Source of the DNA: Symbiodinium natans
Lineage: Eukaryota > Sar > Dinophyceae > Suessiales > Symbiodiniaceae
Length of the DNA stretch: 52,500 nt
Direction of reading: 5' to 3'
Assembly: GCA_905221605.1 (NCBI GenBank)
Contig: CAJNDS010002427.1
Span: 242,501-295,000, forward strand
The position numbers and the translations under genes are program-made. The notes under the pieces were generated by a model that was not told the DNA's origin, made no database searches, and saw only the letters and a list, made by a program, of their open reading frames with translations. Below are positions 42,115 to 50,078 of this stretch, piece by piece; position 1 is the first letter of the stretch; the number at the start of each line of letters is the position of its first letter.

Positions 42115-43187
42115 CTTACCCAGACCTCTTCTTCGAACCTCGGGCGGCTGATGGATCCGGCCCACATGCCGGCTACGCCGTCGTTTGGCTCCCGGGGGCC
42201 ACGGCCGAAGAGGCGCGACACGCGCTTCGCACTTGTGACAAAGCCATTGCCTTGACGCGACTTGGAAGTAGGTTTGGCGTGAGGGTCAAAGAAACAGACG
42301 AAGAGATTGCCTTCAACATGCTTCGTCCTGCGCACCCATTTGTCAAAGTCCGCATCTCCGCGAAATACAAGCTTCATCCACTGCCGTTTGGTTGTCAACG
42401 ACAAGCCCTACTCAAGATCCTGCAACACTGGCAGTGGTCTGCTAAGCCACTTCAGCCAGACAAAGGAACTGCAGAAGGCGCTTCTTGGATCGTTGGTGCC
42501 TCTTCTGAGCCGCCTGCCTTGGCCCTACCGCTCGGCGAAAGCCATGTCATTGTGACGAAAGTCCAGGACCTTGGCAATGCCAAGTCCAAGCCCCCTGCCC
42601 TGTACGCCTCCTCACGTACCATCAAACACATCAGGTACGATGATGGACCAACAGACCCTGCCATTGACCCCTGGAGCGATGGCCAAGATCCATGGGCCGA
42701 GGCTCGCCAACAGTTTGCTCCTCCTCCGGGGCTTTCGCTTGTTAAGAGTTCCCAGCCCTCGCCTGGCCCGTCCAAACTTGAACAACTCGGCTCCGAACTC
42801 AAACAGGATCTCAGAAGCCTCATGCAGACCGAGCTTGCGTCCAGGTCGGCAGGTCAGGACTCAGTCAGTTCGGCGCAGGAGGCTAGACTTGAAAAGCTTG
42901 AGGTTGGTATGAAAGAACTCCAGGAGCAAAACCGTAAATTTGAAGGCTGGTTTGCCACTTTTGGCAATCGTGTGTCTGAGCAAGCCACTACCATTCAAGG
43001 AGTCCAGCACACGCTGCAAAGCCAAAGCCAAGACATCCACAGGCTGCGCTCAGACGTCGAGATGACGGTCGGCAATGCGGTTGGCCAGTTGCAGGCTGAT
43101 ATGACTCAACAGTTGTCTGCGCAGCTGGCAGGCCAGCTTGAACAAATTCAGGCCTTGTTCGCAGACAAGAAACCTCGCACGTCTTGA
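42066..43187 (+). CDS. LINE ORF2: coiled-coil Gag-like protein, -1 frame relative to ORF1
   Basis: The open frame begins after TGA 42060 and ends at TGA 43185. The given start is a TTG and the first ATG is not until codon 85, so independent initiation is unlikely. Frameshifting from ORF1, or a broken ORF1-ORF2 fusion, is more plausible. The first 160 residues or so look folded (AVVWLPGATAEEARHAL, then FVKVRISAKYKLHPLPFG), but I assign no family. The middle is rich in Pro, Asp and Trp. Residues about 245-365 show heptad-like Leu/Gln/Glu/Lys pattern, predicting a coiled coil, functionally reminiscent of the oligomerising part of LINE ORF1 proteins. ORF3 follows in the same frame after a single stop. 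Confidence 0.72.
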   Translation: MGATVSETAVPHLHKITYPDLFFEPRAADGSGPHAGYAVVWLPGATAEEARHALRTCDKAIALTRLGSRFGVRVKETDEEIAFNMLRPAHPFVKVRISAKYKLHPLPFGCQRQALLKILQHWQWSAKPLQPDKGTAEGASWIVGASSEPPALALPLGESHVIVTKVQDLGNAKSKPPALYASSRTIKHIRYDDGPTDPAIDPWSDGQDPWAEARQQFAPPPGLSLVKSSQPSPGPSKLEQLGSELKQDLRSLMQTELASRSAGQDSVSSAQEARLEKLEVGMKELQEQNRKFEGWFATFGNRVSEQATTIQGVQHTLQSQSQDIHRLRSDVEMTVGNAVGQLQADMTQQLSAQLAGQLEQIQALFADKKPRTS

Positions 43188-43191
43188 CTAG
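43185..43191 (+). promoter_or_regulatory. Candidate stop-codon readthrough site (TGA CTA G)
   Basis: The stop separating ORF2 and ORF3 is TGA followed by CTAG. UGA-CUA is an established efficient readthrough context in several viral and animal mRNAs. The frame downstream is open for 1700 codons and lacks an ATG until ORF3 codon 183. Readthrough is therefore an economical way to make the polymerase. Not tested here. Confidence 0.5.
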
Positions 43192-43238
43192 GTCTCCCAG
43201 GCCGTCGCTTCGCCGTCAGCGCCGGGCCTGTTTGCAAG

Positions 43239-46200
43239 TTGCCCACCTTTTTCGGCTTACTCCTACAGCTGTTTCTCCTGTTGCCGGTTGCTTGTGGTTT
43301 GCAGCATCAGACCGGCGATCGTTCTTCGTCTGTTCTGGGTTCCGCAGTTGAGCCCACTGGAAGTGTGATAGATGGGCAGTCGACTGCCTTCCTCTTCGAG
43401 GCTCTTCAGCCACTCCTGGGTGCAACAACTCGATTCGGTGAGGCTGACAATCCTGGTCCTGAGTCGCCGCTTCTGACGATTGGAGTTTCCAATCCTTCAG
43501 GCCTTCGGGGGAAGGAGGCCATACTGTTGGAATGCGGCTCGGGCATTCATTGTGTGTCAGAAACACAGCTTTCACAAATCACGCAGCGTTCTTCTAGTGC
43601 TGCTCTTCGCTCTCTTGGCAAACAGCAGAATCGCCATGTGCGCACATGTTACGGCGCGCCCGCGCCCTTACGAACTGGCTCCGCTTGGGCTGGCTCTTGG
43701 ACCGGCGTTGCGCAAGTTACGGATTTCCCATCCAGGACCTTGCAAATACCATGGCCTTCAGGCGCATGGTACACTGGACGCATCATGCTGGCGCAACACC
43801 AGGTCGTTGACCTTCCGGTACTTGTTGCCACTGTGTATGGCTTCCCATCTGGGCCAACATATCCAGATGCCAAACCTCGGACCGAGTCCCTGCTTGCTTG
43901 CCTGACCAAGGAGCTTGTTCATGGTCGCTCTGGCTTCAGGGTAATTGCGGGTGATTTCAATCAGGACGAGAATGCTTTAGAGCAAATCCAGGTCTGGAGA
44001 AGCCTAGGTTGGGTTGAGATTCAAACCCTAGCTGCTTCGCGGTGGGGTCATCTTGAAGTGAACACTTGCAAAAACGCTACCAAGCGTGACATGATCTATG
44101 TCTCCCCTGAAGCGGCAGCGTTTGCGTCAGCTGTGCAGATCACACAGGTCTTCGCAGACCATGATACAGTTGTCGCCTCTTTCAGTGTTCCTGACTCGGC
44201 AGGCTATGAGTTGCGCTGGCCACTGCCAGCAGAACTTCCGTGGGAAGACATTGATATCACAGGCTGGCGCCAGGCCCCATTCCCACCAGTCCAGAAGAGC
44301 AATAATTCCACGGTGTGGATGCAAACATTTGCCCGTACATATGAATCAAGCCTGAATGGCTTCGTTGAAGGTCGCCCCGGCCGACAGGTGCCCTCAGCAT
44401 GCCGCGGACGGTCCAAACGCACTAAGCCTGACTGCCGGACTGCCACTTCTGCGCTGGTTCGAGCAAGTCGTCCGGGGGAAGAGGTGCTGTGTCATGATTT
44501 CATCAGCCAAGAGCTCAAGCGATGGTTCGCGCAACTGCGCAGACTTCAAAGTTTGTGTCACGCACTACAGGCCAACAGCCAAACTCCAGGGGCACTGGAG
44601 TATAGAGCTTCGTTGTGGAGAGCAATTTCCTCCGCCAAAGGGTTCCAACACGGCTTCTGCGCCTGGTGGATGCGCCGGCCGACTCAGTTGCAAGGTAGCC
44701 CTCCGAGCATTCCCCTAGGTCTCCCGGGGCTAGACACGGCCTCTGCAATTTTTCAAGACTTTCGGGAAAACTTTCGCCGTTTTGAATCCTGGAGCATCGG
44801 CAAGCGGGCACAAGTTCTGGACGCGAAGTACCAGCAATCCCTAGAACTGCTCTACAAGGACCTACATAAACCCGCTGCCCCTCAGGTCGACACTCTTGTA
44901 ATCCATCGTGAGTACGCCATTTTGGCGTTTGAGCCAGAAACCAGACAGGTGCATGTGGATCCTCCTTTGGACCTTCGTGGTTCCTCTACCTGGCAAGTTG
45001 ATGGCCACGTGTTACGGCTTGAACGGGTCACTGATGAAGTTTGCACCTTGTCTGGTGAATGTCCACTGCATGAGGATTCCGAGCTTTTGCAGGCCCAAAC
45101 TTTGGCAGATGTCTCGGATATTCATGATGAATTCGTTTCTCTATGGGCCCCAAGATGGCAGAAACATGCTAGTTGTAGTGAAGCGGATTGGCGTCGGGTC
45201 CTAGCTTTTGCTGAGGCCTTCCTGCCAAGGTCCCCCTTCAACCTTCCACGCATTTCAGTAGCACAGTGGCAACGCAGGATTCGAAAGTTCTCTTCTCGTG
45301 CGGCGCGCGGCCCCGACGGCTGGGCGCGAGCGGATCTTTTGAACATGCCCACTGCGGCAGTTGAGCAGCTTCTAGACATGTTGCACTTGATCGAGGCAGG
45401 CAAGGCGGCATGGCCGCAACAGATCCTCGTTGGCTTTGTTCTGTCTTTGGTGAAGCCAAATGGTTGCACTGATGCCCAAGGCTACCGTCCAATATGTCTG
45501 ATCAGCATGATTTACCGTGCTTGGGCAGGGTTGCGGGCAAAACAGACTCTTCTGGCGCTGTCCAACCTTGTTGATCCAGACTCCCTTGGATTCCTTCCGA
45601 ATCGCGAGGCCACGGAGCTGTGGTTCATTCTGCAGAGCCAGATTGAGCTCAGCCTTCAAGGTCAATCTCCTCTAGCAGGATTTAGTTCGGACATAGTTAA
45701 AGCCTTCAATAACTTACCTCGTTTTCCACTCCTGCGCATTGCCTCACGGATTGGCTTTCCGCCAAACCTGATCTCACCTTGGCGAGCTTTCCTTTCAGGC
45801 TTTTCCCGAAGGTTTAAGGTGAGGGACGCGCTGAGCCCAGGGGTCTCCAGCTCCTCTGGATTCCCAGAAGGCGACCCACTCAGTCCCATCGGCATGCTGC
45901 TTGCGAACATGGTGTTCCATGCATATATGCAGGCGCTTTGTCCAAGTGTGCGGGCTTTGAGCTACGCTGATAACTACTCCGGCATGGCTCCTGAGGCATT
46001 TTCTCTCGCCCGAGGCATCAACGCCATGGGCGCATGCTGCGACATGTTGGATTTGCAACTTGACTCCTCCAAGACATTTGTGTGGTCAACTGATCCTGAA
46101 CAGCGTAAGGTTCTCAGGGCCATGAAACTTAACGTTGTGGAGCACGCCAGGGAGCTTGGCGGATTTTTGTCATTTTGTGCCGCCACGCGCAACGCGGCAT

Positions 46201-48290
46201 TGGTTGCTCGCATACACGCGTTGCAGCCTCAGTGGCAGGCCTTGGGCCGCGCCAGGTCCCCTTTAGCGTCCAAGCTAGCGATCCTCCCCAACAAATTCTG
46301 GGCCTTTGCCTTGCATGGGATTGCGGGATGTCCTTTGGCATCTTCCCATTTGTCTGGCCTGCGTGCTTCTGCGGTCAAAGCGATTCGATCACACTCAGCT
46401 GGATCGAGCGCCCTCCTACGTTTGAGTCTTGTTCCATCATGCCTGGCTGACCCAGGTTTCTATCAGCTCAAGACCACTGTTGTCGATGTGCGCAGGGTCC
46501 TACTCAAACAGCCTGCGTTGTTGTTGGACTGGAAGGTTTTCCAGGATCGTTACGCTGGAGACGGTTACCAGGGTCCTTTCTCCAAGTTGGTGGTAGTGTT
46601 GGGGCAGGTGGGCTGGAGCATCCTTGAGCCTCCGCTTCTTCAGGACCATGAAGGCCTGGTTCACCATTTGTTGTCCATGCCCCAAGCCCTTTTGATCAGG
46701 CTTTTGGAGCATGCTTGGCTCCAATATGTCGCTTCGCAGCATGTGCACCGCAAGACCATGGTGGACTTGGACGGGCTCGAACCTTCCCTGCTTCACATTG
46801 ACCACAGCCGCCTCACTCCTCGCGAGTCGTCACGTCTTGCCGCGATCCAGTCGGGGGCCTTCCTGTTTCCTGCCCAACATAGGAGGTTTGATTTGACGGT
46901 TTCAGGGTTGTGCAAGGAGTGCCAGGTTCCCGATGATGTCCAGCACAGGATTTGTGATTGTCCTCTGTATGCACAGGCAAGGCAGCGTTGTCAATCAGTT
47001 GTGGAACAGTGGGCAAATTTGCCAGTGTGTCTGACGCATCACCTCTTGGTTCCGCGCATGCCGGAGATGACTGCTTTCCGAGTCGCGCTCGGCAGCATCG
47101 CCGACACCACTGCGGAATTTTGGTCTTCCAGAACGACGCTGGGCCGGCAGAACATTTTCACGGATGGGACATGCACTCAACCCGCTATGGCAGATTGCGC
47201 GATTGCAGCGTGGAGCGTGGTGCATGCTGGCACGGGCGACGTCATTGCATGTGGGCCCTTACACGGGCAGCTCCAGACAACTCCTCGAGCAGAAATGACT
47301 GCCGCTATTGCCGCACTTCGCTGGATCATCAGTCGGCGAGTAACAGCAACACTTTGGATGGATGCCTACCACATCGCTTCCGGCATCAATGGTCTCATTC
47401 AAGGTGGGCATGTTTCGGCGCAAGCAGAAAATGGTGATCTGTGGCAAACGTTGTCCGCACTGGTGGAGCAGCTGGAGCCAGCGCAGGCACAGATCCAACA
47501 TGTTCCCTCCCATCTTGATCCGCATCAGTGCACTGATGAATTTGAGATCTGGGTGTCTACGTGGAACCAGCATGCTGACACCGTGGCGGCCGTTGCAAAC
47601 GCAAGCAGATCGTTGGAGTTCCTGCAGCTCCTTGAGGGCATTGGCGAGAAGTATGATCGCCAGGCCAACGTGATCCGTCAACTTCGTAGTATGTTCTTTG
47701 CTATCGCAGATGTACAGCAAACTTTGCGTCCGGAGGTTGAGCCTGTTGCACCAGATGTCGTCGAGATATCTTTGCCCCTGGTTGATGTACAGTTTAGGCT
47801 CTCGGATTTGACCCCGCTGGGGTGGAGGCAGTTGCTTGATAGTACCCCCTCCGCGCTCCCAGCTGGTTTTCTTAGGAGTGTCGCGGCTTTGCTTTTGGAG
47901 CAGGATGCCAACCATGATCAGGTTTGCCTTGTTTCGACTTTGGAGCTCACGGTTTGGATTGTCGGGGCTGGTGTTGCCTTTCCGGTCCAAGACCCGGTGA
48001 GCAACAGTTGGGTTGATCCTGCTTCCATCGTTTATAAGGAACCGCACCAGACTTTGGCTGTACAGGTGCGTCTGGTTCGCAAGGCGCTGCGGATCCTAGT
48101 TAAGCTTTTTCACGCAGAGTCCTGTTGGATTGGAGGCATCAACTTGACGGACCTGGGGGTTACTATGCCTTTTGATGGGTTGGGGCTTGGTGTGGATGTT
48201 GGGGTTTTCCAGGCATGCCGCCAACGGATTCAGGACTTTTGTTCACGACGCCCAATTCGGGCAAGCCGTGATTTAGCTCGGCCGCTTTGA
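43239..48290 (+). CDS. LINE ORF3: AP endonuclease, reverse transcriptase, RNase H
   Basis: 1683 codons from a TTG at 43239. The frame is actually open from the TGA at 43185 and shares the frame of ORF2. A hydrophobic stretch (LLLQLFLLLPVACG) is followed by GEADNPGP (Asn71), a 2A-like NPGP. The endonuclease shows Asn85, Glu108, Asp239 in GDFN, and Asp307-His308. Reverse transcriptase spans about 730-1000, with Asp818 in SDIVKAFN, PEGDPLSP near 876-885 and YADN at 909-912, where most families have YADD. A CCHC finger uses Cys1225, Cys1228, His1236 and Cys1241. RNase H carries Asp1309, Glu1352, Asp1375 and Asp1447, a full catalytic set. Residues about 1460-1683 are unassigned. The enzyme set fits target-primed reverse transcription in the nucleus. 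The first ATG lies inside the endonuclease, so expression probably depends on recoding. Confidence 0.9.
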   Translation: MPTFFGLLLQLFLLLPVACGLQHQTGDRSSSVLGSAVEPTGSVIDGQSTAFLFEALQPLLGATTRFGEADNPGPESPLLTIGVSNPSGLRGKEAILLECGSGIHCVSETQLSQITQRSSSAALRSLGKQQNRHVRTCYGAPAPLRTGSAWAGSWTGVAQVTDFPSRTLQIPWPSGAWYTGRIMLAQHQVVDLPVLVATVYGFPSGPTYPDAKPRTESLLACLTKELVHGRSGFRVIAGDFNQDENALEQIQVWRSLGWVEIQTLAASRWGHLEVNTCKNATKRDMIYVSPEAAAFASAVQITQVFADHDTVVASFSVPDSAGYELRWPLPAELPWEDIDITGWRQAPFPPVQKSNNSTVWMQTFARTYESSLNGFVEGRPGRQVPSACRGRSKRTKPDCRTATSALVRASRPGEEVLCHDFISQELKRWFAQLRRLQSLCHALQANSQTPGALEYRASLWRAISSAKGFQHGFCAWWMRRPTQLQGSPPSIPLGLPGLDTASAIFQDFRENFRRFESWSIGKRAQVLDAKYQQSLELLYKDLHKPAAPQVDTLVIHREYAILAFEPETRQVHVDPPLDLRGSSTWQVDGHVLRLERVTDEVCTLSGECPLHEDSELLQAQTLADVSDIHDEFVSLWAPRWQKHASCSEADWRRVLAFAEAFLPRSPFNLPRISVAQWQRRIRKFSSRAARGPDGWARADLLNMPTAAVEQLLDMLHLIEAGKAAWPQQILVGFVLSLVKPNGCTDAQGYRPICLISMIYRAWAGLRAKQTLLALSNLVDPDSLGFLPNREATELWFILQSQIELSLQGQSPLAGFSSDIVKAFNNLPRFPLLRIASRIGFPPNLISPWRAFLSGFSRRFKVRDALSPGVSSSSGFPEGDPLSPIGMLLANMVFHAYMQALCPSVRALSYADNYSGMAPEAFSLARGINAMGACCDMLDLQLDSSKTFVWSTDPEQRKVLRAMKLNVVEHARELGGFLSFCAATRNAALVARIHALQPQWQALGRARSPLASKLAILPNKFWAFALHGIAGCPLASSHLSGLRASAVKAIRSHSAGSSALLRLSLVPSCLADPGFYQLKTTVVDVRRVLLKQPALLLDWKVFQDRYAGDGYQGPFSKLVVVLGQVGWSILEPPLLQDHEGLVHHLLSMPQALLIRLLEHAWLQYVASQHVHRKTMVDLDGLEPSLLHIDHSRLTPRESSRLAAIQSGAFLFPAQHRRFDLTVSGLCKECQVPDDVQHRICDCPLYAQARQRCQSVVEQWANLPVCLTHHLLVPRMPEMTAFRVALGSIADTTAEFWSSRTTLGRQNIFTDGTCTQPAMADCAIAAWSVVHAGTGDVIACGPLHGQLQTTPRAEMTAAIAALRWIISRRVTATLWMDAYHIASGINGLIQGGHVSAQAENGDLWQTLSALVEQLEPAQAQIQHVPSHLDPHQCTDEFEIWVSTWNQHADTVAAVANASRSLEFLQLLEGIGEKYDRQANVIRQLRSMFFAIADVQQTLRPEVEPVAPDVVEISLPLVDVQFRLSDLTPLGWRQLLDSTPSALPAGFLRSVAALLLEQDANHDQVCLVSTLELTVWIVGAGVAFPVQDPVSNSWVDPASIVYKEPHQTLAVQVRLVRKALRILVKLFHAESCWIGGINLTDLGVTMPFDGLGLGVDVGVFQACRQRIQDFCSRRPIRASRDLARPL

Positions 48291-48364
48291 CGTTGACTCG
48301 GACTTCCAGGCATGGCGCACTGCACTGCGTCTCAGCTGTGCATGCGCTTCTCAGCTTCGTGTGA
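48291..48364 (+). other. LINE 3' trailer
   Basis: 74 bases between the ORF3 stop and the right target-site duplication. It ends CAGCTTCGTGTGA with no poly(A) or short tandem tail. Confidence 0.6.
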
Positions 48365-48379
48365 TATGGATATTCTTTA
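48365..48379 (+). repeat. Right target-site duplication of LINE
   Basis: TATGGATATTCTTTA, identical to 40478-40492. The host sequence resumes with GGAGTATGAACGTTGGG, completing the second 43-bp target unit. Confidence 0.88.
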
Positions 48380-49407
48380 GGAGTATGAACGTTGGGAATA
48401 TGAGAGGATTCAGGGTGCTCGCGGTACGAGCGCTGCGCAGCGGGTGGGCTTACGACTCTTGCCCGGGCAAGGCGCTTGTTTCGGGTCTTTTTGCTTTGGC
48501 ACGGAGAAGCCCCAAAAGAAAAACCTGAGCTCGTTGCTTGAGGCGTGCTAAATTGCTGCTTTGCTTTGCTGCTGTGTGTTTGCCAGTGGCTGCATCGCGC
48601 TTTGAGGCTTGAATTGCTTTGTGTTGCGAAAATGTAGCAGACCGTAGCAGGGACGTGCTTCTTACGCTTTTGGCCGTTGGATGGGTTTGCTTTGTTTGTT
48701 TTAAGGGTCTGCAAATTAAGCAAACCTTATTTACACTATTTCGTTCTTTTCTTTGCAGCTCGTTTAGGAAGTGTGCGGTGCTTTGCGGTTTGGCAGGAGG
48801 CTGCTTTAAGCAGCTTGCAGGGTGGCATTAATTTAATGCCTTGACTGCAACTACTGACGGGGAGGGAAGGGAGGGCTACAGCAAGTCTGAAATCTAGCAG
48901 CGGGCACTGGCAGCCGACAATGTTTCCCCCGATGTAAGTCACTTCACCATCTGCGACTGTCTCCACAACCTCCAGCTTCAGCAGACTCCGAAGCATTGTC
49001 AAAGAAACACCCCAACCATGAGTTGAGCAGTTTTCGCGGCAAACGTTCTTCGTTTGCAGAAGTCTTCGTGGGTTCTCTCAGCCATCGAAAGGAAGGCACC
49101 GTAGTCACAAGGAACATCCACTTCGGATCTAGATGAAATCCTCAAGCCAACCCGAAATTTGCGATGGCCCTTTCGCTCTCCCTAGTTGGAGGGGTTCCCA
49201 AAGATCTTGCTGCATCCGTCGCAGTTGTCGTTGAGCATAATGAGAAAAGCCGCACACAAAAGCCACCCGAAGAAAGCGCCATGAGCGTAAAGGAGCCGTT
49301 GCCCGGCTCAAAGCTGTGTAAACCTCGCCTCCGCTTGCGCAAACCCCATCTTAAGACTTGGAGCCCGAACCCACAAACTCCAAAGCCTGAACAGAAAGAG
49401 CCCCCGA
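48380..49407. other. Unassigned stretch
   Basis: No gene recognised in 1 kb. T-rich, GC-poor parts lie near 48680-48770. A 186-codon minus frame (48163-48723) straddles the LINE boundary and is fortuitous. Confidence 0.5.
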
Positions 49408-49482
49408 AACCCTCAACCCTCAACCCTCAAGCCTCAACCCTAAACCCTAAACCTTCAACCCTAAACCCTAAACCCTAAACCC
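49408..49482 (-). repeat. Variant telomere array (CCCTCAA then CCCTAAA)
   Basis: About 10 units. CCCTCAA variants on the left grade into canonical units on the right. Confidence 0.95.
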
Positions 49483-49976
49483 AGCCCTACACTGATGGCA
49501 TTTCTGGGCCGGCGGCTAGCTTCTTGAGGAGGTATGTGGCCACCTCCACCCTGCCACGGCTTTACGGCTTTGATGAGCGCATTACTGTCGGAGCTTTTAG
49601 GGCCTGTAGGCGAGATCCTGACTTCTCCTAGCTTTTCAGCTCTGGTTCCCCAAGCCCTCCGAAGTCCTCGAAGCCTAGCCCCGGACCACCCAACACACAC
49701 CAAAAAGCTAAAGCCCGACCTGAAGCGAGCCCAGAGCAGCGTGAGGCACATAGGTTTCGGGTTGAGAAATGCACTGTAATGCGAGAAAGTCTTTGGCCTT
49801 ATGATGGCTTGGGCTTAGAGGCCATGGCCCTGGAACTAATGCACCTAGTGCGACTAAAAAGGTAACTGTAAAGGTCGGAAGATGCAACCCAAAGCGCCGC
49901 CCAGGCCCGGCCTGTTTGTGCTGCCTGAGCGCGCTGCAGAGCAGATGCCCCCAAAACCCTAATCCAAGCAACCAAA
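49483..49976. other. Unassigned stretch between opposed telomere arrays
   Basis: Nothing recognised in 494 bp. It has the same array orientation as the short cassettes but a longer insert. Confidence 0.5.
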
Positions 49977-50078
49977 GGGTTTAGGGTTTAGGGTTTAGGG
50001 TTTGGGGTTTAGGGTTTAGGGTTTAGGGTTTAGGGTTTAGGGTTTAGGGTTTAGGGTTTAGGGTTTAGGGTGTAGGGT
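49977..50078 (+). repeat. Interstitial telomere array (TTTAGGG)
   Basis: About 14 units with one TTTGGGG and one TGTAGGG. Confidence 0.97.

Larger units (their letters stand above)
40493..48364 (+). mobile_element. Non-LTR (LINE-type) retrotransposon, near full length
   Basis: The element is about 7.9 kb with identical 15-bp duplications at its ends. Removing it leaves a coherent 43-bp tandem repeat, which fixes both boundaries. It has a 5' leader of about 62 bases, three consecutive frames and a 3' trailer of about 74 bases. No poly(A) or simple-sequence tail is visible at the 3' end, which is unusual for an AP-endonuclease LINE. AP endonuclease, reverse transcriptase and RNase H together place it near the I-like branch of non-LTR elements. 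Clade assignment needs a phylogeny. It is the longest stretch in the window without telomere arrays. The intact duplication and only two frame interruptions in about 2570 codons argue for a fairly recent insertion. Confidence 0.88.

Noticed and set aside
48163-48723. 186-codon minus-strand frame crossing the LINE 3' boundary
   Set aside because: It spans the LINE end and the target repeat, so it cannot be an old gene.
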